Below are positions 1 through 5,435 of a stretch of DNA of 6,215 bases, one piece after another; position 1 is the first letter of the stretch, and every line of letters begins with the position of its first letter. Under the pieces are notes generated by a model. That model was not told the origin of the DNA and did no database searches. It was given only the letters and a program-made list of their open reading frames with translations. A program made the translations under genes and the position numbers. Origin of the DNA: Clostridia bacterium (GTDB lineage: Bacteria > Bacillota_A > Clostridia > Christensenellales > Aristaeellaceae); contig JAFQGN010000375.1 in NCBI GenBank assembly GCA_017398245.1, forward strand, positions 1 to 6,215, given 5' to 3'.

Positions 1-57
1 CTCCGCTGCTTCAGAGAAATTCAGTTCCTTTTCAACAATGCCAGTATATACAAGCAT
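1..57 (-). CDS. Possible 5' end of a minus-strand gene, cut by window edge (LysR-like N-terminus?)
   Basis: A minus-strand frame starting at an ATG (55-57) runs open to the window edge and gives MLVYTGIVEKELNFSEAAE. The ending VEKELNFSEAAE resembles the start of the winged-helix DNA-binding region in LysR-type regulators, where a hydrophobic stretch is followed by a '(L/S)NFS.AAE' pattern. Only 19 residues are visible, and the start would be a few residues shorter than usual for that family. No Shine-Dalgarno sequence stands before the ATG. The same frame is also open upstream as far as the stop codon of the next gene at 238-240, so absence of stops alone means little. The complementary plus-strand frame (ATG at 38) is open too and shows no recognisable protein. 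This is a tentative call based on a short resemblance. Confidence 0.2.
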   Translation of the reverse strand, partial: MLVYTGIVEKELNFSEAAE

Positions 58-188
58 TGTGACGTTCGTGTCCAGAGCCGGAAAAGAAACGGCGCACAAA
101 CGGTTATTTTCAGATGGGCCAAACGGATTTAAAACGCCCGTAACCGGGAGTATTCCCCGGCAAAAACAGGAGTATGCGCGCTGCGAAC

Positions 189-225
189 AAAAAGAAGGCA
201 ATGCGACCGGGATCGCACCGCCTTC
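189..225 (-). terminator. Rho-independent terminator of the secreted-protein gene
   Basis: Read on the minus strand, GAAGGCGGTGCGA (213-225) pairs with TCGCATTGCCTTC (194-206) around a 6-nt loop. This gives a 13-bp stem if two central G-U pairs are counted. Five T residues (189-193) follow directly. It lies 12 nt beyond the stop codon at 238-240, as expected for an intrinsic terminator. Confidence 0.85.
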
Positions 226-237
226 TGAAAAATGTGC

Positions 238-840
238 TTAATAGGTATACACGCCGCCGACAGCCTCCAGCGCGACGAGGATCTCGCCCTCGCGCAGGTC
301 GAACAGCAGGCTTACGTCGCTGTCGAGAAAGGGTTCGCCGGGTTTGAAGGTCGCATAGCCCTCGCCCCATTTTGCCGCGCTTACAAACCCGGGCGCGTCA
401 TCCTGCGAAACGGAGGAAAGAGAGCCCGTTTCGTAGGGTTCGCCGTACAGCGCGGTCATTTCCTGCCGAAGGGTTTCGATCAGTCCGTCTGCATCCGCAG
501 TCTCCTCGGGAGAGAGGCGGAACTGCAGCATTGCCTGTGAGAGCTTACCGTTGGTGAAATGGTACACCCATGTCGCTTCCCGGCCGAGCACGTTTTCCGA
601 AGCCGTCCAGACCTCAAAGCCTTCGCGCTGCGTGGTCAGTACAAAAGGCGTGCCGCGGCTCTCTTCCAGAAGGAGGACTGCTTCCTTATCCATGGTCCAC
701 TGCATGCCGCGCACGGTTTGCCAAAGCGCCGTGCCGCCGAACCACAGGCCGTTTTCCTGCTGGGCCAAGCCGATCGAAGATGTAAAACACAAAAGCAGAG
801 CGAGCGCAAGCAAAAAACTACCGATACGGATCTTTTTCAT
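238..840 (-). CDS. Small secreted protein of unknown function
   Basis: This is a 200-residue protein whose function I do not recognise. The N-terminus is a clear signal peptide: MKKIR, a hydrophobic stretch at about residues 8-19, then a probable cleavage after SIGLA (residue 26). Cys18 sits in an LLLC context that lacks the small residue of a lipobox, so it is probably not a lipoprotein. The mature part has the layout of small secreted Firmicutes proteins often left as hypothetical: a GMQWTMDKEAVLLLE segment (45-59), a WVYHFTNGKL strand pair (91-100), and an amphipathic helix ending in ALYGEP (130-135). The start at 840 is preferred because GGGAG lies 7 nt upstream and the likely promoter (-10 at 898-903) lies inside the longer alternative frame starting at 915. 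It is transcribed alone, divergently from the flavoprotein gene. It probably acts at or outside the cell envelope. Confidence 0.8.
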   Translation of the reverse strand: MKKIRIGSFLLALALLLCFTSSIGLAQQENGLWFGGTALWQTVRGMQWTMDKEAVLLLEESRGTPFVLTTQREGFEVWTASENVLGREATWVYHFTNGKLSQAMLQFRLSPEETADADGLIETLRQEMTALYGEPYETGSLSSVSQDDAPGFVSAAKWGEGYATFKPGEPFLDSDVSLLFDLREGEILVALEAVGGVYTY

Positions 841-871
841 CGTGTTCTCCCGCCTTTCTTGTAAATTGCGT

Positions 872-887
872 GGATACAACCGTATCC
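872..887. repeat. Inverted repeat GGATAC-n4-GTATCC, possible operator
   Basis: Perfect 6-bp arms (872-877 and 882-887) flank the spacer AACC. The repeat lies just downstream of the likely transcription start of the minus-strand secreted-protein gene and upstream of its ribosome binding site. That is a usual position for a repressor operator, or it could form a small 5' UTR hairpin. It does not share sequence with the palindrome at 1009-1032 beyond a GTAT core. Confidence 0.4.
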
Positions 888-897
888 CGTCGGAACC

Positions 898-906
898 AGT
901 ATAACA
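898..906 (-). promoter_or_regulatory. Extended -10 promoter for the secreted-protein gene
   Basis: On the minus strand the sequence reads TGTTATACT, a TGn extension followed by the -10 hexamer TATACT (898-903). A good -35 is not visible: the region 16-17 bp upstream is T-rich (CTTTCGT). Dependence on the extended -10 is therefore likely. It gives a 5' UTR of about 50 nt before the ATG at 840. Confidence 0.6.
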
Positions 907-1004
907 TATCCCCAAAAAAACGAAAGGCGATTTTTACATTGCGCAGAAAAAACAAGGCCGCGCCGCAGAAAAGACACGATCAGCAGGGGGCGTGGATTTG
1001 CCTG

Positions 1005-1033
1005 TTGCGTATACGCCGCGCGCGGCGTATACT
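1005..1033 (+). promoter_or_regulatory. SigA-type promoter of the flavoprotein gene
   Basis: TTGCGT (1005-1010) and TATACT (1028-1033) are separated by exactly 17 bp. They lie about 35-60 bp before the ATG at 1066. The whole spacer, most of the -10 and the end of the -35 are covered by a perfect palindrome (1009-1032), so a bound dimer would block RNA polymerase. Confidence 0.65.
1009..1032. promoter_or_regulatory. Perfect 24-bp palindrome, candidate operator
   Basis: The half-site GTATACGCCGCG is followed with no gap by its exact reverse complement CGCGGCGTATAC, centred between 1020 and 1021. The symmetry breaks at the next base on each side. It occupies the promoter spacer between the -35 and -10 elements. 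The length and position fit a homodimeric repressor such as a TetR- or MarR-type protein. The 17-bp spacer argues against a MerR-type activator, which usually needs 19-20 bp. No regulator gene is next to it in the window. Confidence 0.65.
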
Positions 1034-1065
1034 GGAACTACAGAATAACGCTTGGAGGGAACGGA

Positions 1066-1614
1066 ATGGGCAAGAAGATCCTCGTCATCGTGGGCAGCGA
1101 AAGGAAAACGGGCAACAGCGCGCGTTTGGCGGAAGCGTTCATCGAAGGCGCGAAGGAAGCCGGGCACGATGTGACGCGCATCGATATCGGCTCCATTCAC
1201 GGCTGCGTGGGCTGCGACCGCTGTCTCAAGCAGGAGAACTGGTACACCTGCATCTGGGACGATGCGATGAAAGAGGTGTACGAGCAGTACGAGCAGTGGG
1301 ACGGCGTGTGCGTCGCTTCGCCCATTTATTCGTTCATGATCTCGGCGCAGGCCAAGGCGTTTTTCGACAGGCTGTACGCCTGCCAGTTCGCCAAAAACAA
1401 GAAAAAGGATGCGTGGCTGCTGCTTTCCGCGGCGGATCTGGATGAAGACGTGTTCGACCCGACTATCGCATGGTTCCGCCACAGCCAGGTGCGCTTTGGC
1501 AAATGGACGGAGCGCGGTATCCTGAAGGGCTACGGAATACAGCACCTTGGCGACGCGGACAACAAGCACCCGGAATATCTGGAGCGGGCGCGCGCTATGG
1601 GCCGCGAAGCCTGA
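1066..1614 (+). CDS. Flavodoxin-fold NAD(P)H:FMN reductase-like protein with Cys cluster
   Basis: This 182-residue protein belongs to the NADPH-dependent FMN reductase / iron-sulfur flavoprotein group, cytoplasmic and probably FMN-binding. It starts with a beta strand (KKILVIVGS) and a phosphate-binding loop, GSERKTGNS (10-18), typical of the flavodoxin fold. SPIYSF (85-90) is the second flavin-contacting loop, followed by the usual QAKAFFDRLY helix (95-104). C47, C50, C53 and C62 form C-x2-C-x2-C-x8-C. Iron-sulfur flavoproteins bind a 4Fe-4S cluster through C-x2-C-x2-C-x4-7-C, so the last spacing is slightly long and cluster binding is likely but not certain. The start is fixed by GGAGGG at 1054-1059, six bases before the ATG. 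It is monocistronic, with its own promoter and terminator. The substrate cannot be named. Confidence 0.85.
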   Translation: MGKKILVIVGSERKTGNSARLAEAFIEGAKEAGHDVTRIDIGSIHGCVGCDRCLKQENWYTCIWDDAMKEVYEQYEQWDGVCVASPIYSFMISAQAKAFFDRLYACQFAKNKKKDAWLLLSAADLDEDVFDPTIAWFRHSQVRFGKWTERGILKGYGIQHLGDADNKHPEYLERARAMGREA

Positions 1615-1619
1615 AAAAA

Positions 1620-1660
1620 GCAAAAAGAGCTCTCTTCGGCGGGAAGAGAGCTCTTTTTGC
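1620..1660 (+). terminator. Rho-independent terminator of the flavoprotein gene
   Basis: Two perfect 17-base arms (1620-1636 and 1644-1660) enclose the 7-nt loop CGGCGGG. The right arm ends in GAGCTCTTTTTGC, so the U tract lies partly inside the stem, matched by an A tract in the left arm. It begins 5 nt after the stop codon. Because the A tract mirrors the T tract, it could also stop transcription coming from the opposite strand. Confidence 0.9.
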
Positions 1661-1780
1661 ATGCGAAACCGGGCGAGCTCTTTAGTTTGCAAGGGGGAAC
1701 GGCATGCGCGGGAGAGATTCTTTGTGCCGAAAAGGCCGATTGCTTTTGTACGACAGAGTTCTGAATTGCTGAATTGGGGG
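1661..1780. other. Intergenic stretch without a convincing gene
   Basis: Nothing firm is visible here. GAGCTCTTTAGTTTGC (1675-1690) echoes GAGCTCTTTTTGC of the preceding terminator arm (1648-1660). A 22-codon frame (1704-1772) preceded by AAGGGGG exists but has no recognisable features. CTGAATTG is repeated in tandem (1761-1768 and 1769-1776) just upstream of the -35 region of the next operon, and could be an activator contact or chance. Confidence 0.5.
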
Positions 1781-1810
1781 TTCAAACACAGCGGGGATTC
1801 ATGGTATAAT
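1781..1810 (+). promoter_or_regulatory. Promoter of the transporter-fucosidase-hydrolase operon
   Basis: A perfect extended -10, TGGTATAAT (1802-1810), is preceded by TTCAAA (1781-1786), four of six matches to TTGACA, with an 18-bp spacer. No other promoter of this quality is seen before the three downstream genes. Transcription from about 1817 gives a leader of roughly 150 nt before the first ATG at 1970. Confidence 0.75.
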
Positions 1811-1830
1811 TAGGTTTAGGTATCTGCAAA

Positions 1831-1934
1831 GCGGATTCCGGGTCGGAAGCCCGCGAGAGAGGGTTTCGACGCATAATTGTCGGGCGCGCAGGATGCGCCC
1901 GGGCCGCTGTCCGATAGGGCTGTGTCGGCGGCGG
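1831..1934 (+). ncRNA. Structured 5' leader (three hairpins), candidate cis-regulatory RNA
   Basis: Three successive hairpins can be drawn by eye. Hairpin 1: GCGG/CCGC plus TTCC/GGAA (1831-1854) with loop GGGTC; CGGGT/GCCCG (1839-1853) is an alternative pairing. Hairpin 2: CGGGCGC/GCGCCCG (1881-1901) with a 7-nt loop. Hairpin 3: CCGCTGTC-C-GA (1904-1914) with TCGGCGGCGG (1925-1934), one bulge and two G-U pairs. None is followed by a U tract, so no attenuator is evident, and the ribosome binding site at 1952-1959 is outside them. I could not match the leader to guanidine, preQ1, SAM or other riboswitch consensus. It could be a new element or simply a GC-rich leader. Confidence 0.3.
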
Positions 1935-1951
1935 ACGCGTTTATTTTCCGC

Positions 1952-1959
1952 AAAGGAGG
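1952..1959 (+). promoter_or_regulatory. Ribosome binding site that fixes the transporter start
   Basis: AAAGGAGG ends 10 nt before the ATG at 1970. It rules against the longer in-frame TTG start at 1877, which has no such site and would add 31 non-hydrophobic residues overlapping the structured leader. Confidence 0.85.
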
Positions 1960-1969
1960 AGATTTCCCA

Positions 1970-2887
1970 ATGCAGTCCAGGTATCCTAAGCTCTACGGCG
2001 CCCTTTGTCTTCTGATTTGTGCGATGCTCTGGGGTTCCACGTTCGTGGCCCAGATCTTCGGCGCGTCCTATATCGGGCCGCATTCGTATAACGCCGTGCG
2101 CTTTCTGATCGGCGCGTGCGCGCTGATCCCGCTGGTGCTGCATAGGCGCAAAAGCGGCTCTCTGGCCATAAAAAGTGTAAAACATACGCTTGCAGGCGCG
2201 TTGATATGCGGCTGCGCCCTGTTTGCGGGTTCGTATTTCCAGCAGCGCGGCATGGCTGATACCACGGCGGGCAAGGCCGGGTTCATCAGCGCGCTGTATA
2301 TCGTTTTGGTGCCGTTTTTGCGCATTCTGCGCGGGGGCAAGGTAAAGCTGCCCGCTTGGGTGAGCGTGGCGGTGGCGCTGGTGGGCATGTATCTTTTGTG
2401 TATACAGCCCGGCGGAGATCTTTCGCTGGGCACGGGAGACTTGATGGTGCTTATCAGCGCGTGCTTTTATTCGCTGCATATCCTTTCTATCGACAATTTC
2501 GTTACCGATACCGACCCGGTACTGCTCTCCTGCCTGCAGTTTTTTGCCACCGGCCTGATCTCTGCCGGCTTCGCATTTGGGTTTGAACAGACGACCATGG
2601 CCGATATCTGGGCCTGCAAATGGGCCATACTGTACGCGGGCGTGCTCAGCTGCGGCGTTGCCTACACGCTGCAGGCCGTGGGCCAGAGATATGCCGACCC
2701 GCTGCAGGCTACTTTGCTCATGAGCACGGAAAGCGTTTTTTCCGGCCTTTCCGGAGCGCTGGTGCTGGGCGAGCGCTTTTCCGGCCGCGAGCTGGGCGGC
2801 TGCGTGCTCATTCTGATCGCAGTGATCTACGGCCAGTGCGCCGATTCCATCGGCCCGGCATTGAAAAAACTTTCGGTACGCAAATAG
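1970..2887 (+). CDS. EamA/DMT-superfamily membrane transporter
   Basis: This 305-residue integral membrane protein is of the drug/metabolite transporter type: two tandem EamA domains, about ten transmembrane helices, no signal peptide needed. Domain 1 shows the family's AMLWGSTFVAQ (18-28) in helix 1, NAVRFLIGA (41-49) in helix 2, and GKAGFISALYIVLVPFL (101-117). Domain 2 begins at GDLMVLISACFYSLHIL (156-172) and ends in the usual pattern TESVFSGLSGALVLGERFSGREL (253-275), then GGCVLILIAVIYG. Length and motif order are those of an intact member. EamA proteins move small metabolites such as amino acids or nucleotides, often outward; the substrate cannot be read from sequence. It is the first gene of the operon, 22 nt before the fucosidase gene. 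A role in exporting a product of the two downstream enzymes is possible but is inference. Confidence 0.92.
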   Translation: MQSRYPKLYGALCLLICAMLWGSTFVAQIFGASYIGPHSYNAVRFLIGACALIPLVLHRRKSGSLAIKSVKHTLAGALICGCALFAGSYFQQRGMADTTAGKAGFISALYIVLVPFLRILRGGKVKLPAWVSVAVALVGMYLLCIQPGGDLSLGTGDLMVLISACFYSLHILSIDNFVTDTDPVLLSCLQFFATGLISAGFAFGFEQTTMADIWACKWAILYAGVLSCGVAYTLQAVGQRYADPLQATLLMSTESVFSGLSGALVLGERFSGRELGGCVLILIAVIYGQCADSIGPALKKLSVRK

Positions 2888-2893
2888 ATTCGC

Positions 2894-2900
2894 AAGGAGG
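2894..2900 (+). promoter_or_regulatory. Ribosome binding site that fixes the fucosidase start
   Basis: AAGGAGG ends 9 nt before the ATG at 2910 but only 3 nt before the in-frame TTG at 2904, so the ATG is the likely start. The two choices differ by two residues. Confidence 0.8.
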
Positions 2901-2909
2901 TCTTTGGCA

Positions 2910-4316
2910 ATGAAGGATTTCAACGTGTTTCTGCAGGATGCTTCCCGCGTGGTGCCCTCTCAGAGGCAGATCGAATGGTTCAATACCGAGATGTACGCCT
3001 TCGTCCACTTTACTGTGAACCAGTATACCGATCTGGAATGGGGCCTTGGCAACGAGCCGGAGAGCATCTTTAACCCGGTCGATCTGGATTGCGACCAGTG
3101 GGTCGAAGCGGTGAAGAGCGTCGGCTGCCGCGCCATCGTGCTCACCGCGAAGCACCACGACGGCTTCTGCCTGTGGCCGACCAAGACCACCGAGCATTGC
3201 GTGCGCAACAGCCCCTTCAAGGGCGGAAAGGGCGACGTCGTGCGCGAAGTGGCGGACGCCTGCCGCCGCGGGGGGATCAAGTTCGGATTCTATCTCTCTC
3301 CGTGGGACCGCAACCAGCCCTGCTACGGCACGGATTCCTACAACGATTTTTATAAGGCCCAGCTGACCGAGCTGCTGACCCAGTACGGCGAGATCTTCAT
3401 GGTCTGGCTCGACGGCGCGTGCGGCGAAGGCCCCAACGGCCGCAAGCAGGAATACGATTTTGAAGGTTATTTTGAACTTGTACACAAGTATCAGCCCGGC
3501 GCGTGCATCTTCTACGATAAGGGGCCGGATGTGCGCTGGTGCGGCAACGAAGCCGGCAAGGCGCGCCAGGCGGAATGGGCTGTGGTGCCGGGAGAGCTGT
3601 GCTCCTACGCCGCAAAGCAGACCGAGGGCGCGGTCGTTCCCGGCGGGCTGGAGGGCATTTATAACGACAGGCCCGATATCGGCGCGCTGTCCACCATTCT
3701 GCGCTCCGAAGGCCTTGCCTTCTGCCCGGCGGAGGTCAACATGTCCATCCGTCCCGGCTGGTTCTACCATAAGCAGGAGGAGCCGCACTCTCTGGAAAGG
3801 CTGTTCAATACCTATCTCGTTTCCGTGGGCAACAACGCCTGCTTCCACCTGAACGTGCCCCCGATGCCGAGTGGCCGCTTTGACGAGCGCGATGTGGCCA
3901 GGCTCAAGGAGCTGGGCGACAAGATCCGCTGCGAATTCGGCAATCCCGTGGAGACGGAAATGGAAGTGCAGGAGGACGGAACGATCGTGCTGCGTCTGCC
4001 CGGCAAGACCAAGGTGAAATACGTGGAACTGGCCGAGGACATCCGCTTTGGCCAGCAGGTGGAGACCTTCTCGGTAGGCGGCTGGCTGGAGCGCAAGCAG
4101 GACGTGCAGCTGTATTACCACGGCTTCACCATCGGCCACAAGAAAATCTGCCCGGTCAATTTCGAGACCGACGCCGTGTACGTAAAGGTCACGGCGCACA
4201 GGGGCGAGCCCAGGCTGATGATGCCCAAGGTGTACGGCGAGGCTATCGAAACGCTTAAGGACGACGACAAGCCCTGGATCCGCGATTCGGCGCAGGATAC
4301 CGAAAAGAACAGGTAA
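2910..4316 (+). CDS. GH29 alpha-L-fucosidase, intracellular
   Basis: This 468-residue glycoside hydrolase of family 29 releases terminal alpha-linked L-fucose with retention of configuration. The family signature is clear: MYAFVHFTVNQYTDLEWG (28-45), VLTAKHHDGFCLWP (77-90), KFGFYLSPWDRN (124-135) and FMVWLDGACG (163-172), in which Asp168 matches the GH29 nucleophile. GPDVRWCGNEAG (205-216) follows; Glu214 in the GNE motif is the probable acid/base by analogy with subfamily B enzymes. CPAEVNMSIRPGWFYH (272-287) and NNACFHLNVPP (308-318) complete the barrel, then a C-terminal beta domain begins near residue 340. These motifs suit subfamily B, usually alpha-1,3/1,4-specific, as in Lewis-type glycans. 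There is no signal peptide, unlike many gut fucosidases, so it should act in the cytoplasm on imported oligosaccharides. It is the middle gene of the operon, 29 nt before the hydrolase gene. Substrate linkage is inferred. Confidence 0.92.
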   Translation: MKDFNVFLQDASRVVPSQRQIEWFNTEMYAFVHFTVNQYTDLEWGLGNEPESIFNPVDLDCDQWVEAVKSVGCRAIVLTAKHHDGFCLWPTKTTEHCVRNSPFKGGKGDVVREVADACRRGGIKFGFYLSPWDRNQPCYGTDSYNDFYKAQLTELLTQYGEIFMVWLDGACGEGPNGRKQEYDFEGYFELVHKYQPGACIFYDKGPDVRWCGNEAGKARQAEWAVVPGELCSYAAKQTEGAVVPGGLEGIYNDRPDIGALSTILRSEGLAFCPAEVNMSIRPGWFYHKQEEPHSLERLFNTYLVSVGNNACFHLNVPPMPSGRFDERDVARLKELGDKIRCEFGNPVETEMEVQEDGTIVLRLPGKTKVKYVELAEDIRFGQQVETFSVGGWLERKQDVQLYYHGFTIGHKKICPVNFETDAVYVKVTAHRGEPRLMMPKVYGEAIETLKDDDKPWIRDSAQDTEKNR

Positions 4317-4327
4317 GCGGCATTGTG

Positions 4328-4334
4328 AAGGAGG
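4328..4334 (+). promoter_or_regulatory. Ribosome binding site that fixes the hydrolase start
   Basis: AAGGAGG lies 11 nt before the ATG at 4346. An upstream in-frame GTG at 4325 would precede this site and bury the catalytic cysteine, so it cannot be the functional start. Confidence 0.85.
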
Positions 4335-4345
4335 CGGATACAAAC

Positions 4346-5320
4346 ATGTGCACAGCGGCGGTATACAAAACAAAAGACCATTATTTCGGCCGGAATCTCG
4401 ATCTGGAATTCACCTACCGGGAAGAGGTGGTGGTCACGCCGCGCAACCATGCCTTCCGCCTGCGCTGCATGGGCGATATGAACACGCACTATGCCATGAT
4501 CGGCATGGCCATGGTGGTGGACGATTACCCGCTCTATTACGAGGCCACCAACGAAAAGGGGCTGTCCGTCGCCGGGCTGAATTTTGTGGGCAACGCCGTG
4601 TACTTCCCGCCGCAGGAGGGCAAAGACAACATCACGCCCTTTGAGTTCATCCCGTGGATCCTCGGCCGGTGCGAAAACATCGCGCAGGCGAAGGAGCTGC
4701 TCGGCCGCCTGAACATGACGGACATCAGATTTTCCGAGCAGTATCCGCTTTCTACATTGCATTGGATGATCGCGGACCGGGATGATTGCATTGTGGTGGA
4801 ATCGGTCGCCGAGGGGCTGAAGGTGTATGAAAACCCGGTGGGCGTGCTGACGAACAACCCGCCGTTTCCCCTGCAGCTGTTCAACCTGAACAACTACCGC
4901 GCCCTTTCCCATTCCACCCCGCAGGATACCTTCGCTCCCGGCCTTTCGCTGGAAAGGTATTCCAACGGCATGGGCGGCATGGGCCTGCCCGGAGATCTCT
5001 CTTCCATGTCCCGCTTTGTGCGCGCGGCGTTTGTGAAGATGAACTCGTTCTCCGGCGAGAGCGAATCGGAAAGCGTGAGCCAGTTTTTCCATATCCTCGG
5101 CTCGGTCGCGCAGCGGCGCGGCTGCGTGCATATCCACGATGGGAAGTTTGAGATCACCCAGTACAGCTGCTGCTGCAATACCGATAAGGGGATATACTAT
5201 TACACCACTTATGAAAACAGCCAGATATCCTGCATCGATATGCATAAGGAGGATCTCGACGGCAGCGCGCTTTCGCGCTTTGCGCTCGTGCGCGGGCAGC
5301 AGTTTTTCTGCCAGAATTGA
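4346..5320 (+). CDS. bsh: Choloylglycine hydrolase family protein, bile salt hydrolase type
   Basis: This 324-residue N-terminal-nucleophile hydrolase probably splits glycine- or taurine-conjugated bile salts into free bile acid and amino acid in the cytoplasm. The start gives MCTAAVY: after Met removal, Cys2 becomes the N-terminal nucleophile, which confirms the ATG at 4346 over the GTG at 4325. Family residues are in place: FGRNLDLEF supplies Arg16 and Asp19, AGLNF supplies Asn79, VLTNNPPF supplies Asn170/171, and GLPGDLSSMSRFVRAAF (213-229) supplies Arg223. These match Arg18, Asp21, Asn82, Asn175 and Arg228 of the Clostridium perfringens enzyme. Asn at the '82' position favours bile salt hydrolase over penicillin V acylase, which usually has Tyr there. 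The length is normal for the family (about 315-330). It is the last gene of the operon, followed by a terminator. Acylhomoserine-lactone or penicillin V acylase side activity cannot be excluded. Confidence 0.93.
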   Translation: MCTAAVYKTKDHYFGRNLDLEFTYREEVVVTPRNHAFRLRCMGDMNTHYAMIGMAMVVDDYPLYYEATNEKGLSVAGLNFVGNAVYFPPQEGKDNITPFEFIPWILGRCENIAQAKELLGRLNMTDIRFSEQYPLSTLHWMIADRDDCIVVESVAEGLKVYENPVGVLTNNPPFPLQLFNLNNYRALSHSTPQDTFAPGLSLERYSNGMGGMGLPGDLSSMSRFVRAAFVKMNSFSGESESESVSQFFHILGSVAQRRGCVHIHDGKFEITQYSCCCNTDKGIYYYTTYENSQISCIDMHKEDLDGSALSRFALVRGQQFFCQN

Positions 5321-5333
5321 ATAGAGTTTTCTC

Positions 5334-5367
5334 AAAACCGCTCCGGCATGCTGCCGGGGCGGTTTTT
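5334..5367 (+). terminator. Rho-independent terminator of the operon
   Basis: AAAACCGCTCCGGCA (5334-5348) pairs with TGCCGGGGCGGTTTT (5352-5366) over 15 bp including one G-U pair, with a 3-nt loop. The T tract is 5363-5367. It starts 13 nt after the hydrolase stop codon. Confidence 0.9.
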
Positions 5368-5396
5368 GCGTTTACAGGCGGGCGTATCTGCGTGGA

Positions 5397-5408
5397 ACCT
5401 GAACAGGT
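5397..5408. repeat. Short palindrome ACCTG-AA-CAGGT
   Basis: Perfect 5-bp arms around AA, in the region upstream of the collagen-like gene. It may be a regulator site; there is no further support. Confidence 0.25.
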
Positions 5409-5435
5409 GCGTGCGCGGCGGGCGTTCCTTTGCGG

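Noticed and set aside
38..241. 67-codon plus-strand frame near the left edge
   Set aside because: No ribosome binding site, and it overlaps the terminator and stop codon of the minus-strand gene; complementary frames here are open on both strands.
841..915. Longer start (915) for the secreted-protein gene
   Set aside because: It would place the promoter inside the coding region and add 25 residues before an obvious signal peptide.
1704..1772. 22-codon frame preceded by AAGGGGG
   Set aside because: No promoter is visible between the terminator and this frame, and the peptide has no recognisable feature; chance is the simpler explanation.
934..1785. 283-codon open frame on the minus strand
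   Set aside because: Antisense to the flavoprotein gene and crossing its promoter and terminator; no recognisable domain.
1799..2923. 374-codon open frame on the minus strand
   Set aside because: Antisense to the EamA transporter gene; composition rich in Arg, Gln, His and Ala, typical of a shadow frame.
2808..4373. 521-codon open frame on the minus strand
   Set aside because: It lies antisense to the GH29 gene, whose motifs are unmistakable. In GC-rich coding DNA, long antisense frames arise because stops are rare opposite the wobble position. No ribosome binding site or recognisable domain.
4115..5335. 406-codon open frame on the minus strand
   Set aside because: Antisense to the bile salt hydrolase-type gene and running through its terminator region; no family resemblance.
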